Assembly (NCBI RefSeq): GCF_001039355.2
Contig: NW_019774792.1
Span: forward strand, 439,295-503,294
From: Lingula anatina
Lineage: Eukaryota; Brachiopoda; Lingulata; Lingulida; Lingulidae
DNA: 64,000 nucleotides
Reading direction: 5' to 3'
Part shown: positions 22,700 to 35,108 of the stretch, one piece after another
Position numbering within the stretch: position 1 is the first letter of the stretch
Layout of the letters: each line of letters starts with the position of its first letter
Position numbers and translations under genes: made by a program
The notes under the pieces: generated by a model
Told to the model about the DNA's origin: nothing
Seen by the model: only the letters and a program-made list of their open reading frames with translations
The model's database searches: none

Positions 22700-23375
22700 A
22701 AAATGTATAACTTCCAGAAAAAGAAGCCAATTAGACTGCTTTTCCAACTCAGGCTGCATTTTAGTCCTGTATTTCTTTTTTGAAAGTTTGGCAATCATAA
22801 GTAACATGGTTTTCCCATAATGGTCATCATGGCAGCAGCACCCAAAATTGCGTTTTCTTCTATTCTGATGCCATATAATATTACATAATGGTTAACAGCA
22901 TAATGACCGTCAATTTTTAATAATAAAATATACGTATCATGGATTTTCAGAAAATGTGACTAGCATGGGTCTTCAAGCCCGAGGAACTTCAAAGTCACAC
23001 CTTGAAAATGCCAATATGTGAAAAATTAAATTTTCACAAAAAAAAACGTTTAACTAGCAGTAAGAATTACCAAACATACTGCATTGCCTACTGAAGCTGT
23101 ATTTTAGTCCCATGTTTCTTTCCTGTAAGTTTGAGAACAGTAAGTGACATGGTTTTTCTTAAATGGTCATCATGGGAGCAGTGCCCACAATATTTTTTTT
23201 TTTTCAAATTTTGATGCAATATTACATAATGTTTAACAGCATGACCATCAATTTTAATAATAAAATATTAGTATTATGGATATTCAGAAAATGTGACTAG
23301 CAAAGGTCTTCAGGCCCATGGAACTTTAAAGTCACAACTTGAAAATGCCAAAATGTAAACAAAGACAGCAATGTT
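22700..23375. repeat. 338-bp tandem pair inside the 3 kb element
   Basis: CAGAAAATGTGACTAGCA recurs at 22948 and 23285, and ATGGTCATCATGG recurs about 340 bp apart. Parts of each unit resemble diverged 159-bp core units, so this looks like an older dimeric layer of the same array. Confidence 0.65.
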
Positions 23376-23768
23376 CTGAAATGTTTTTTTTTTTTTTTTC
23401 AGTTTTAGCAATTTCTAACATAAAACAAAATTAACAGTTTACTACCGTTTTTATATGATCAACTAACAAAATTGATGAGATGGGAAAAATATCAATAGAA
23501 TAGTGTTAAATGTCCAATTTCCTCCATTCTGAGATTCTGAACATAGTGAATGATTGAATCTTACAAACTGTAATGATATGAGTTTATTTCCATTTTTGAC
23601 ACTTTATTACACAATACACGATAACAAGTTTACCATCATTTTTACATAATCAACTAACGATGTTGTAAAGATGCAGGAAATGTCAAACAAACACTTTTAT
23701 GTATCTTATTAGTAAAATAATAAGTTAAAGACTGTTAACATGCCTAAGAATTGAATCTGAGGAAATGT

Positions 23769-24226
23769 GAAAAAACAGCATAACTTCTAAAATAATGACC
23801 TGATTATGCTGATTTTTGAACTCAACCTGCGTTTTAGCAGGAATTACCACTTCTGTGAGTTTAATGACAATTGGCCCATCTGTTTTTCGTATATTGTGTT
23901 TACAGTGTTGCATTTATGCTGAAAAATGAAATAACAGCATAACTACTAAAATAGTGGCCCGATCATGCCGATTTTCGAACTTGACCTGCGTTTTAGTAAG
24001 ATTGATTACTCCTGTGAGTTTCATGACAACAGGCCTAACGGTTTTCCTTAAAATGTGTTTACAGGGTTGCATATATGCTGAAAAGTGAAAAAATAGCATA
24101 ACTTCTACAATAATGGCCTGATCATGCTGATTTTCAAACTTGACCTGTGTTTTATGAATATTCATCAGCTCTGTAAATATAAAGCCAAAAAGTAAAACTG
24201 CCCTCCACTTATCGTGTTTACAAGGA
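23769..24226. repeat. three 159-bp tandem core units
   Basis: AGCATAAC recurs at about 23777, 23936 and 24095, an exact 159-bp period. The units are similar across their length. Read on the minus strand they give a repeating open frame of 53 codons (containing KTQVKFENQHDQ), because 159 is a multiple of three. I treat this as a repeat effect, not a protein. Confidence 0.8.
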
Positions 24227-24285
24227 AAGTGCACGGCGCCGGCATCGCCATCGCCATCGGCGACGACAGACGCAGGTGATGGCAA

Positions 24286-24315
24286 TATGTACAGACACAT
24301 CTGTGTCTGTACATA
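24286..24315. other. perfect 14-bp hairpin near the right end of the 3 kb element
   Basis: TATGTACAGACACA and TGTGTCTGTACATA flank two bases. It follows a GC-rich stretch (24229-24265) that is unlike its surroundings. A hairpin near one end is typical of rolling-circle transposons, which supports the Helentron reading. Confidence 0.6.
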
Positions 24316-24408
24316 AAAACATGCAAATACTATTCTGGGGGCTTTCTTTTCCATAATATAAAGCAGCAAAACAGAGTGGTATGTCTGTGTCCCAGATTAT
24401 TAGTATTA

Positions 24409-24536
24409 CCCCATTCACACTACAATCTGAAATATCCGAATTTCTGCAATGCGAATTACATTCAGACTACCGCAATAATTCGAGTCTCGACCTAATTTGC
24501 TATTTAACCGGTTAAATGACTGCAGTGTGAACGGGG
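24409..24536. mobile_element. small MITE, family D, with TA flanks
   Basis: The ends are CCCCATTCACACT and AGTGTGAACGGGG, with one mismatch between the inverted copies. TA dinucleotides flank both sides. The element is ~128 bp, non-coding, and nested within the right part of the 3 kb element. TA duplication is usual for Tc1/mariner-type elements. Confidence 0.6.
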
Positions 24537-25033
24537 TATAAAGTGCTGTTTTCGTGTCATTTTCAACAAAGGATTAAAAAGTTTAAAATACACAGCAATG
24601 TTTGGAAACATAAAATTGTTCATTGTAATAAAAATATCTATCACCTTTCATATGAAAGCACCCCATTGTAATACAACGCATTGGAATATTTTGACAGACT
24701 TTTAAAGATGATCACCCACTGCCGTTACCCAGTATCAAGGACGTGCAGATATCTATATCCTCTTCTGTCAGAATGACTATAAATCCTTATCAGTACATAG
24801 AAAAGATAAAGTACAATCTTACCAGGTAACAAGGTTATCATATGCCTACACAACAAAACAAAAGCACTATAACTTATGGACTGTGTTTTGGACTGTGGTT
24901 TGACAGTGAACTGGGAATGGTCTCCTCAACAAGGGCAATTAATGCCAGTGATCACAGAAGATGCCTATTTATATGTTGATTGATGACAAGACATCTCAAC
25001 ATGTCTAGCCATGTGCTAAGCAGCCATCACTTA

Positions 25034-25256
25034 GACCCCATTTCCATAGATTTTAGATCGATCTATCCCTGTGGGGAGTCTCACTAGATTACTGTCAGCT
25101 TAGCCGGCTTAAGCGTCTGTCCCGCCTCTAAAGCTGTAAGGGGGTAATTAACTATGGTGCACGCTCGGCTGACTGCAATTTAGCGTGAACCCCCAGGGAG
25201 TTAGGTCGATCTATATATAAATCTCTGGATCGATCTAAATCTCTGGGAATGCACAC
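25034..25256. mobile_element. MITE, family B (Harbinger-like), copy 1
   Basis: The element starts GACCCCATTTCCATAGATTT and ends in CTCTGGGAATGCACAC, with TTA on both sides (25031-25033 and 25257-25259). The interior contains GATCGATCTA palindromes. The same family is at 43481-43700 and 43748-43964. A 3-bp TTA duplication with short TIRs fits PIF/Harbinger elements. Confidence 0.7.
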
Positions 25257-25259
25257 TTA

Positions 25260-26752
25260 AGGTTTTACAAATGATGTTTTACACAAAAATGACTTCCCCA
25301 CTGTCAGGGTATGGGAGGAGTGAGAAAAAAATTTAGAGGGGATCATTACTCAGCCATGAGCCAGCTTTAAAAGAAATCTCTGAAAGTTTATTATGGGACC
25401 GAATTCTTATAGATGTGTGAGCAGACAAGTCAAATAATTGCCACTCCAACAAACCAAGAAAATGAAATGCTGCCATATTGTTTGAAATAGTAGACAGTAA
25501 CTTAAAGAGATAACACACAATTTTGTTTCATTATTTCCTTCCTTTCATTTTTTGTTTCTTAATGACCTGGAGAGAAAGATAAGTCAGTCTTCACTTAGGA
25601 CAAAAATGTTCAGTCTACTTTCACCAGCGACAATTCACTTCAATGAAATACTGATACCTTGTATAAAGATTTATAAGAAAGAAACGACTAGAATAGTTAC
25701 TTTAAATTGTAGTGGATTGCAATGGAAGTCTACAAAGCAGACTTTGAGTTTGTTTGTAAAACCAGTCAGTTACTTGTATGAAATACATTAATTAGCTGTA
25801 CTGGCCAGACAGATTTAACTAATAGAGAACATCATTGAATAGCTAATTATAACCATTTATAGTTAATGTTCTTAAATTAATGAGGATAATAAATCGAAGT
25901 CATTCATTATCCAGCCTGATAAGACTTCCAAAATGAAACTATTAAATTAAATGAAGTCAGACAGTTTTTCTTTATTCCTTATTTTTATACAAGGATTAAA
26001 TTAACATAAAACTGGAACCTGGCTGTAAATCACAGTGTCCCCTGTTGACCAGGTGGGAAAACTACTTTTCCCTGCCTTATACTAGAGAAACACATCTATT
26101 TCCCCTTGGTGTCTTTACGACTGTTATATGCAATGCATGAGTAAATCTTAACAAAGCCAAAATGCAACAAAGCACACTCTGGTAACAACATCTAGGCTCT
26201 TATCGTCAAATATTTACTGCAAATGAGGCATCAAAAGTAAACTACATGTGTAGTTCTGCCAGAAGTCGATATCAATTTCATGTGTACTCAATGCTATTTG
26301 AAGAAGTTTGGAAACTTATTATCAGTACAAAAAAGCAAGAGAAAAAGAAGAGAGATAAGAGAAAAAGAGTGTGTGCATGCCAGTTAATGTGCCAGCACTG
26401 GTGTATGCCTACTTTTAATTAGTACTAGTGCTGTAATAAAAATTCTACAAAGTCACTTTATTTCATAAAAAGCAAAGTATTAATTTCTATGGTGATGTCC
26501 ACCATTTTAACCTGATAACACCCTTGATATGCTGACTTATAATAATACTTTTATTAATAATAATAATAAAAACATCACAAAAATAAGAGGAAGTAAGCAA
26601 AGCAAAAACAAAATTCCAACATTTTAACATTAAGTAATCTAAGCAAAGCAAAGAGAAAAACGAAAGAAATTGAGGAAGTTTTTTTCATAGATAAGCCATT
26701 CAAAGCAAAAACAAAACAAACAAACAAACAAAAAAAATGATTGGTTCCTTAC
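25260..26752. other. non-coding AT-rich stretch
   Basis: Nothing recognised. Short AT-rich open frames and an (AAT)n-like tract near 26550 only. Confidence 0.45.
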
Positions 26753-26863
26753 ACATTTCTCCCATTTAAATCCACATGTCCTGGTCTGCAATACAAAATG
26801 ACCATCTTGTTCTCTCTCTGGGTGCTGCCCCCTGGAGGGACTCCTCTCACTGTGGAGTGCTCC
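26753..26863 (-). CDS. candidate exon, minus strand
   Basis: The minus strand has CAG before GGAGCACTCC and donor GTAAGG after 111 bases. Two frames are open. One (phase 2 to 2) gives MVILYCRPGHVDLNGR, reminiscent of the second half of a sushi/CCP module. The other (phase 0 to 0) gives QTRTCGFKWEKC. GC is higher than in the surroundings. I cannot decide which frame, if either, is used. Confidence 0.22.
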
Positions 26864-28760
26864 CTGATTCTGTTCATTTTTTTCCACCAGATAATGCAAA
26901 GTTCCTTGCTTCAAAGATTTTTTTCAAGACTGTCAATAAACTGATTTACAAATTCCACCAATTTTTCTTTTAAGTTACCTAGGTTTGTAGTCAACAATAT
27001 GCATAATCCCTATAGATGCATATTTCTAGTTGTCTTTAAAATCTTTTGTAAATGACAATTTCACTTTCCACTCCTAGCAATATTTTTATCTTATAAGACT
27101 CTTGCTTTTACCACTCAGATTCATATGGAGCTGTTTCGATGTCATGTTTTCAATGCTGTTTCATCCAAATTTCACTTTCATAAGCCCTGCAAATCTTTTC
27201 TCCAGATAATCCTTCAGTTCAGATTCCTATCAAACTATTTATGTCACATCAGTTAGTTGTAAAAGATAATCCTAATTTCCAAAGACTGCCTTGGGCTGTT
27301 GCAGCATATTGTCAGAAATTCTGCAGGTTATTAACGTCTGACTTTGCCAATTCCAGCTTATGTTGTTCACTGCAATGTTTTTATGTTGCAACACAAACAT
27401 AATGGTAATTTCCCACAGTAAAGTTTCAGTTTCATTTTTCTTCCAAAACCCAAACTTGCTATCTACTTGCTTTAGTCACTGAAATATGCCACATTACCCT
27501 GTTAACCTAGATTTTCACCATAAAAACCCACAACATTTTGCAAGAGAAAAAAAGTCCGCTCAAATTTTGGGTAAAAAAAACCACAGTATCCTTCAAAGTA
27601 ACATCTTCAATTCAACGCAGTAAAAAAATACAGCACTTAGTCTACCAGATGCATTCATTCTCTCTGCAGCCCTCCCGAAGCACTTGCCACTCACTAATTG
27701 TCCCGATCGCAGCAACCCCCCACTTTTATACAAGCAACCAGTGTGAATACTTTATACTTTAACATTCAAAACCCACTTCAAAAACTCCTTTTTTGGTGTT
27801 TTCTATACATTAAGCAGTTTGGAGGGCCAGGTTTCCCCCTACTTCCAGTTTCATACTTGTCATGTCTCATAGACTGATGTGTTATCAGGAGGGGAGGAAC
27901 ATGGATTTCTTATCTTTTCTTTTTTTTAGGTGAGATAACCAAGTAGTCAACATACGCAGGTTAATAATAACAAATAAAAGCATTGGTACTTCAGTTAAAT
28001 GTGTTATCTTTATAATAATACTCTTAAGTTATGGGTCCATATACCATATCAGTATATCATGGTCCACATCTTTGTGGTGTAACATGTGTGCAGTTCTTGT
28101 CCTTCCTGGATTCGTACCCCTCCAACTTACAAAAACATATTTATAACATGCTAACAAATAACAATTTTCAAATTATGGTAAATTTAAGCTTGATGTTTAT
28201 CATTCAGTGAGACTGGCATTTATTTACGTCATAATTAGCAAGTTTGCTAACATTTCTCATTGTGCGAAAAACACAAGATGGATGGTTACCAGAGAGAAAA
28301 CATTTGTAATGATCTCCTTTATCCTGCTCCTGGCTAGTCACCTCTGCCTGGTAGCAGTGTTTCTACACAGACACTTAGGATAACCAGAGATCAGAGAGAA
28401 GTAAAACATGATGACAGCAGCACCAGTAGCACACAGTAATAAGACAGATAAGACTAGAGCCCCAGTCATTCTTTACTACTGAAGAGGAATATTTACCTTG
28501 GGACCCAAACATGGATAAGGCCCCGTAAAGCACACACTCACCAGCTGCTAATTGCCATCCTAAATTTCCCTGTCTCCAATTTCCATTACATTTTAAGTCC
28601 TAAATCTCTGTCACTCTTATCGACACTTTTCTTTTCAATTTTGTCAGGGAGAGGAGCAGTGAAGCAGCCTCCAAATTTTGTGATATTTGTCAGTTTTTAT
28701 TTTTTACTTAGATACGAATTTTTAACATTGCATCCGTTAAACTAGTTTCAGCCACTCATC

Positions 28761-28763
<3 letters not shown>

Positions 28764-28835
<72 letters not shown>

Positions 28836-28846
28836 GAGAGAGAGAC
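28764..28846. repeat. compound (CA)n(GA)n microsatellite
   Basis: A long CA tract runs directly into a GA tract with a few AAAG interruptions. Confidence 0.9.
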
Positions 28847-31412
28847 TATTTGCAGTGGTAGTTTATATTTTTGGGGTTTTAATTGAAGCATAAGCTTTTC
28901 CCCCTTTTCTACATACTAACATAATAGTTTAAAATCCCCTCCCTCCTGCAAACATACACAAACATCCGACCAATAACCTCTGACATCCTAAGTCTGCATT
29001 TTGAGTACGTAACTGTCTTCAGACATAGAAATTATTAATAATAATAATAATAAATAGACACAATGAATTCTCTCTTTGCTGAACATCCTATATGACACCA
29101 GTAAAAGTTTTACGGTACTTTGCCCCTCCCTTTTTTAGTTAACATCCCAATAAGACGCTCTAAGAGTGCTTCACTCACAAAGTGCATTCCTAATTGAATG
29201 TTATCAAATTTTACAGTTAGTCCTTTCGACAACAGCACAATGCAATTACCCTCCTAAAAGGGACAGCTCCCACCAAATGATAAAAGGCAAAGCTTTTTTC
29301 TCCCCACGCTCTTCTATCTGGAAACGTAGTCAAATAAGTTCATTGAAGGTCTTGACACCTGAGATAGCATTGGGCATTATCAACAAGCCTGAAATCTATT
29401 AAGCTGAACAATGTGACAAGAGATGACTGAAAAGAATTTGAAGAAATGATTTTGTCCGTAAGAAGTCATGTCTCAGCAGAATTGGTTTCAGATTGCACAA
29501 CGGAATTCCTGACTGTCTGAAGAAAGAAACAAAAAAGCTATCTCTCTAACTGCTGATAAACTTCTAGTAATATTGCCAAACCTCTGCTTCATGTTGGTCA
29601 ACACCCAATTATTATAGTTAGGCATAAACAATCTGCAAGTAAAATAAAGCATCAAGATTAAATAACAACACTACATGGTGATTCCTCAAGCCTTTTTCAG
29701 AGCCATCATCTGTGGGAGGTCTCCCTTCTTTGTGTGCATGATGACTAATATGAGCAGAAACTGGGAGATTTTCATTCATTTCTGCCAACTTTGTTATCCT
29801 ACGACAGCTGTTACATAGTGTGGAGTTTTTTTTTTTCAACTTGATTTCAGGATGTCAGGCCCAATAATGATGAGATCACCCCTTCTGCCTATTCTATCAT
29901 TACTTCATGTCATAATTACAAAGTTTGGGCAAATTATGATAATCACTTCAGCATATTAGTACCCATACTCTATATGTTAGATCTCCACTGCAAGGACTAG
30001 ACTCCATCACCATCACTAATAATAATATTTTTATCAAAACTATTTGTTATCAAACGGTTGTTCATGAAGAAGCTGTAAGACAAGCAGTTGGATTTCATTT
30101 AATTTAACAAAGTATTTTTCTTTGTTTTTCCAGTAAAAAATTATTCACTTTAACACAGAAATGCTCCAAAATGTGCATGAAACCTAATCTATGAAAACAT
30201 TTTAATTAAAATTACCTTCCAATTTTAAAATATGTTTTAGTGTTCAGTTTCATTCTCAGTCAGACATCTGTATCAATTTCTACATTTCAGTACTCAATAA
30301 ATTCCGAATGTCCACAGCAACATTCCTTCATTCAGCAGTAGACACCAAATAGATTCTTAGTCACTGGTGAAAAATTGCTGATCTTTGACCTAAAATTGCC
30401 AGTAAAATAAAGGATTAGCTGGACATGGACTGAATCCCCCTGACAACAAGTGACAGTAAGCCTTTCATCAACTCTCCAACGAGCCAGTCGCGCTTCTCTG
30501 TAACAGAACAATTTCTTCCGTTTTATCAAATCTGACAACATTATGACCGCAGGTAAATGGATAAGCAGATCATCGCAGTACAAAGATGGTAATTACGAAT
30601 ACTCAGGTTGCCCTGTTGATGTTCCTTTTGTTCCCCTTGTATACTTAGTCTTCCTCAAATAATTTAAAGAGCTTATCTCCTGGTGCCCCAATGTAAACTG
30701 GAAATTATAAGGTTTCCCCTGACAAAACTTCAGTGAAGAAGCAGAGATCTTCACATGTTTAACTAAATATCATAACTTGTTCATTTCTCTCAAAAATGTT
30801 TTAATGTGGGGTACAATAGCCTCAAGAAGATGTAAACTTGAAATTGTAATGACCTTTTTTACACTACCTGTGAACAAGGACACAACATAATACTGGGGCT
30901 CTTTTTGGAGGCATGTTCTTTTTATCAAATAAAACATTTATTGTAGCTTTAAAAACTGTTGAATTCCCTGTCACAGGTAAAATGATGATTAAAAAAAAAA
31001 TCTGTCAGAAAATCTTCAAGAATCATCCAAGTGGAAACAGTCTGCATGATCCAGCTGAAAGAAACTTAGGTCAATCCACATATCCATTATTATCACCCCC
31101 CCCCCCCCAAAAAAAAAAAAATGTAACAGAGTGTTCTACAGGCATACCAATGAGCTAATCCTAGTGCATTTCTGTCATTGTGAAAACTGGAGGGGACCCA
31201 CAACTACCAGCAGGTGTGGCCTATTTTTATTTTACCTTACCCGTTTCTACCTTACCTTGAAGGTGACGAGAAAAACTACATAGTTCCATCCCACCACACC
31301 CCTCACTAATTCAGTTTACGTTGTTTTGTACCTGGTTACTCTAGATAAACCAAATTGGGTTGTCATACACATCCACTATCAAGTTCTCTACCTATGCACA
31401 GTTTTGTTGCAT

Positions 31413-31425
31413 ACACACGCGCGCG

Positions 31426-31471
<46 letters not shown>
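31413..31471. repeat. (CG/CA)n alternating purine-pyrimidine tract
   Basis: Alternating CGCGCGCACGCGCGCGCA leads into (CA)n. Such tracts can adopt Z-DNA. Confidence 0.85.
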
Positions 31472-31473
<2 letters not shown>

Positions 31474-33012
31474 TCCTGCTTTGACCTGGTTCTTATAGCT
31501 CAAGTGGACACTCATAATTCAGTTTGCTTTAGAACTAACTATCTGGTCAATGATCCTTCATATCAACATTGTAATCCCACGTCATGTCAATGCAGATAGC
31601 TCATAACTGGTCTAGTTTGTTATAAATAAGATGGCTTTGTATGCAGCGTAAATAACACTAAATCAGAATTTTTACATCAACTCTGTCAATATGTTGCTTA
31701 TCTTCCATTACCCATCCAAACTGGCAGCATGTTAAGTAACTTTTAAAAAATCTTGACCCATGCACATATTATGTGGAACTTTTTTTTATTAAAATAAAAT
31801 ACCACTGGTATAAAGCAGTTGTGTAGCCAGGTAAAGGGTCTACATCCTCACCAATTATTGTCACTATGCTGGGTATATGCAGACATGGTTTTAGAGTGTA
31901 AGAAAAAAAGGATGAAATGGCTCATGTATTACAGGCAATCATAAGCCACTCTATTAAAATTTCTCATCAAATCCTACACCAGAATTTTCATTTGTTTATC
32001 TACTTGATACTTATTCATTTATTTTCAATTTCTACTTTTTTATTTTAGTTAATTAATTTATTTTTCATTTGTTTCTTTATTTTATTTATCTCTGCCTCTA
32101 GTCATTGCCTTTTCTTCAAAATTGTGAAAGCAGTCCCTTTCATGCCTCCCCCCCCCCCCCCCCCACAAACATACATACAGCTCACAAACAGTAAATAGCA
32201 GCTCAATGGGAACATAAGGTCAGAGTTCATCAAAGGTCAAACCACAGCTAGAGGTCATCCATTCATACCACACTGTGGTTCAACTGTCACAACACCAAAC
32301 ATGGTAAACACTCACCAGAAAAACTTACAGCTTATTCTTTTGGAGATTATCATTAATAAGCCCTAATATTATCATAAACCTAAAAATGTATAAATATACA
32401 TATGTATATATATATCTATTTAATATGTATTTGTAATAATTATGTTATTTTCTGGGTTATCACTGAAAAAGTTCTCCAAGTTGCTTCTTGTTTTAAGTCA
32501 ATTGTGCTCAAAACACAGAGAATGAACAAACATCTTCTCCCCGTCTATCATAGCTCGCCTATCATACACCAGTAGTGGTTTCTGACGTATATGGACAGAT
32601 ACTGATACAGATACAGAACATATGTTTTTTTTTTAATATACCTGGGCTGGAGGTAAAGTTATGTTACTCATCCACCTGAAGCAGATGACAATATATAATG
32701 CAAGCAGTAAAAGTGGTTGAAAATCTAACATCACTTTCAAATAAAAAGAAGAAAAAACAGTACGCATCCCAGGGGGTGTTTTCAAAACCAGCCCATTTGT
32801 GTACAGATACAATTGTTATACAATGTATCACTGTAACCAAACATCAACATAGGCGTCTGCGCAGCTGCGTGAACGGTGAAAACAATGAAGATATCCAAAA
32901 TCTGTCACAGTCCCTTGTCCATGTAATAACAGAGATATAAACATGAAGTGATATAATTTGAAATTTCTCAATAAAAAAAGCCGAGATCACGACTTTGGAT
33001 GAAGAAACTTAC

Positions 33013-33155
33013 CAAGCCGACAACCCAATGCAGGCATCGCACTCGCAGGATCGACTGTCTGTGTCTGTGTCGCGACTGGTTCTCATGCAGAATACCTCTG
33101 TTTTGTCTGATACCACTCGACTTTTGCTAAAGTCTTTGTCCTCCAAAGAAGCAAC
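33013..33155 (-). CDS. candidate coding exon, minus strand
   Basis: The minus strand has acceptor AATATTAG, 47 open codons plus 2 bases, and donor GTAAGT. The peptide starts VASLEDKDFSKSRVVSDKTE and ends RSCECDACIGLSA. A possible 34-base exon at 32642-32675 keeps the frame open but has a weak GTATAT donor. The composition is plausible for a real protein and local GC is raised. An internal ATG (MRTSRDTD) could be a start if the upstream exon is noncoding. No family recognised. Confidence 0.33.
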
Positions 33156-34886
33156 CTAATATTACAGCTGTTAGCACCACATAAAGGTATATGCCACCAC
33201 AGGCAGATGTTTAAACTAGCGCGGTTTGTAGTGAGTAACGTTCACTATTGACTTGACATTGCATTGACCTATTTCTGTTAATATGGCGTTCACTCCGTTC
33301 TTGGGGCAAGGGGCGAAAGGAAAATATATAATGCCATAAAGAATATTTAATTCATGCAATATTGTGTTATAAGTAACAAGGAAATTTATGAATTTGAATG
33401 ATTTTCACAAAAGTGACATCGAATTGAATTTAACAGGAATGGAAATGTATCGCGAAAGAAGAAATGCCTTTGTTGTTTTCCCCGAAAAACTCTGAACAAG
33501 TCATATGACAAGAGAGGCCAAAACCTTTTTTCTTTGAAGGCTAAGGCATTCGTTTTACTTTGTTTCTCCTTCTCTCCTGTAACGCATCTTAGATTAGACC
33601 TATACTGAAATTCACGACAAAGATCAAGTCTTCCGCATCTATAGGCCTATATATCTAAAAGAGGAATATTTTTGTAGCCTATCATTAGCATTTTTATTTC
33701 TTTCTTATTCTTTCTAAAAAGCAAGGAGAAACCACAACACTGCGGACACAGCCGCTCAACATAAAAGCAGACCCATTTTGAACAATACACTGAACACTAT
33801 TCTAACCTTATAAACATTTTTAACTTGTGGCAAAGGCTATCAAATATTGTTTACAAATACCGTGATGATAGGCTATCCAAGCAGTGCGGAAATTACCTCT
33901 TTTCCAGTAACCACAATCGCTTCCTGTCATAAATTTTAATTTCTAAAAATAATGTGTCTCGCACGAGACTCCGGTTTTATTATGCGATGTAAAATAACCG
34001 TGCGGTTTAGCTTAAATGTCGCCTGATTACTTTCAATTTATAGATATAATTGTTTCGGGTTTTGGTCTACCGCGTCGGTTATCATTTGTGGAATGTGGTT
34101 AGATAGGAGCTATCAAAGATTCGCTTTCTTTGTCGATCATTGATGTCTGATATTGCTTCCCCTTTTATATCATGTTTACTTTTTTGTGTGCGATTTCTAC
34201 AAATCCTGTCTTAAGACTGTATCAAAAATAAAATACTGGATTCACATTTGATATTGCTGAGTAGGACAGAAAACCTGATAAAATTTGATGATAGATAGGG
34301 CCTACAAATAGCGACTTTATTTTAACCCCCGCCAAGTAAACGAGTTTATAATTTTAATTGCCTTTGTTTGTCTGTTAGTTAACAACCCAAGTCAAAAAGT
34401 AATGGATTGAAATTAATAAAATTTTACGATAGTTTAAGATTTCGGTGGTGCTCGATTGAACAGTTAATCAATTAATTATCCATGAAAACTGAGTTGTATT
34501 GGCGGGGGTCTGCGCTCTTTGAGGCCTTTTTTAGTTGGTCATGTAGGCTTTAATTTAATTTATCGTGCACATCAATATCTAAAAAGATAATACTAATTCT
34601 AGCGCTAGATAACATATATTAGTTGCATGTAAAACCCGGAATGCTCTTCTCAGAAGATGCTGAAACGGACATTAGCCTGACGGTTTGACTGACGATTTTA
34701 CTTATTTTTCTAATCTCCCGTTACTAGCATAAAAACTGGCTTAATGCTGCTCTTCAAGACTTCTTCCTACCATAAGTTGACACCCTTTTGATGTTAGAAA
34801 TTTAAAGAAATAGCTAAAACAGGTAGAATATACACAATTCATGCTGTAAGGCCTAGTATAACAGGGAATGCTATTCTCTTTTTCTT

Positions 34887-34888
<2 letters not shown>
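33156..34888. other. non-coding stretch
   Basis: No gene found. AT-rich DNA. Confidence 0.45.
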
Positions 34889-34936
<48 letters not shown>

Positions 34937-34978
34937 GCACACGCACACGCACACACACAGAGAGAGAGAGAGAGAGAG
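34889..34978. repeat. (CT)n-(CGCACA)n-(AG)n palindromic microsatellite
   Basis: A CT tract of about 45 bases is followed by a short CA-rich spacer and an AG tract of about 20 bases. The CT and AG arms are complementary and can fold into a hairpin. Confidence 0.85.
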
Positions 34979-35058
34979 ACGCACTCACCTTCTTACAACC
35001 ACGCACACTTAAAAGCACGGATAACGGATCATCATGTCATGCAGTGCCATAAACTTAC

Positions 35059-35108
35059 CTGTCAATGCGCATACTGATCTCTTCCTGAGTCTCCCGCCTT
35101 TAAATATC
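35059..35108 (-). promoter_or_regulatory. candidate TATA promoter and tiny first exon, minus strand
   Basis: On the minus strand GATATTTAAAGG (35097-35108) is followed by TCAGTATGCG, which resembles an initiator, and then by GACAG with donor GTAAGT at 35058. The implied first exon is only ~20 bases. It could serve the candidate exon at 33013-33155. The spacing fits, but each element is short. Confidence 0.22.

Larger units (their letters stand above)
21700..24760. mobile_element. Pearl/Helentron-like element with a tandem ~159-bp core
   Basis: The ends carry an inverted repeat. The left end (about 21711-21735) contains GCACGTCCGCGATACTGGGT. The right end (about 24725-24749), read inward, contains GCACGTCCTTGATACTGGGT. 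Between them lie an imperfect ~170-bp duplication (about 21775-22095), a 338-bp tandem pair (about 22700-23375) and three units at exactly 159-bp spacing (about 23769-24226). A perfect 14-bp hairpin is at 24286-24315. The left end abuts (TA)n. A central array of ~160-bp units with inverted-repeat flanks is the known architecture of bivalve Pearl elements and Helentron-derived HINEs. The assignment is by architecture only. Confidence 0.5.
26864..33012. other. long non-coding stretch with simple repeats
   Basis: Contains (CA)n(GA)n at about 28764-28846 and CG/CA alternating sequence at about 31413-31471. C-runs lie at about 31097 and 32149-32164. Open frames here are short and AT-driven. A 22-residue frame beginning MISFILLLASHLCLVAVFLH near 28309 resembles a signal peptide but lacks supporting exons. 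Confidence 0.4.

Noticed and set aside
23725-24369. Minus-strand open frame of ~150 codons with internal protein repeats (KTQVKFEN...)
   Set aside because: The repeat period is 159 bp, a multiple of three, so any open frame repeats itself. There is no start context, splice structure or codon signal, and it sits inside a mobile element.
28309-28380. Signal-peptide-like frame MISFILLLASHLCLVAVFLH
   Set aside because: It stops after 22 codons, and the only donor-like sequence nearby is on the other strand.
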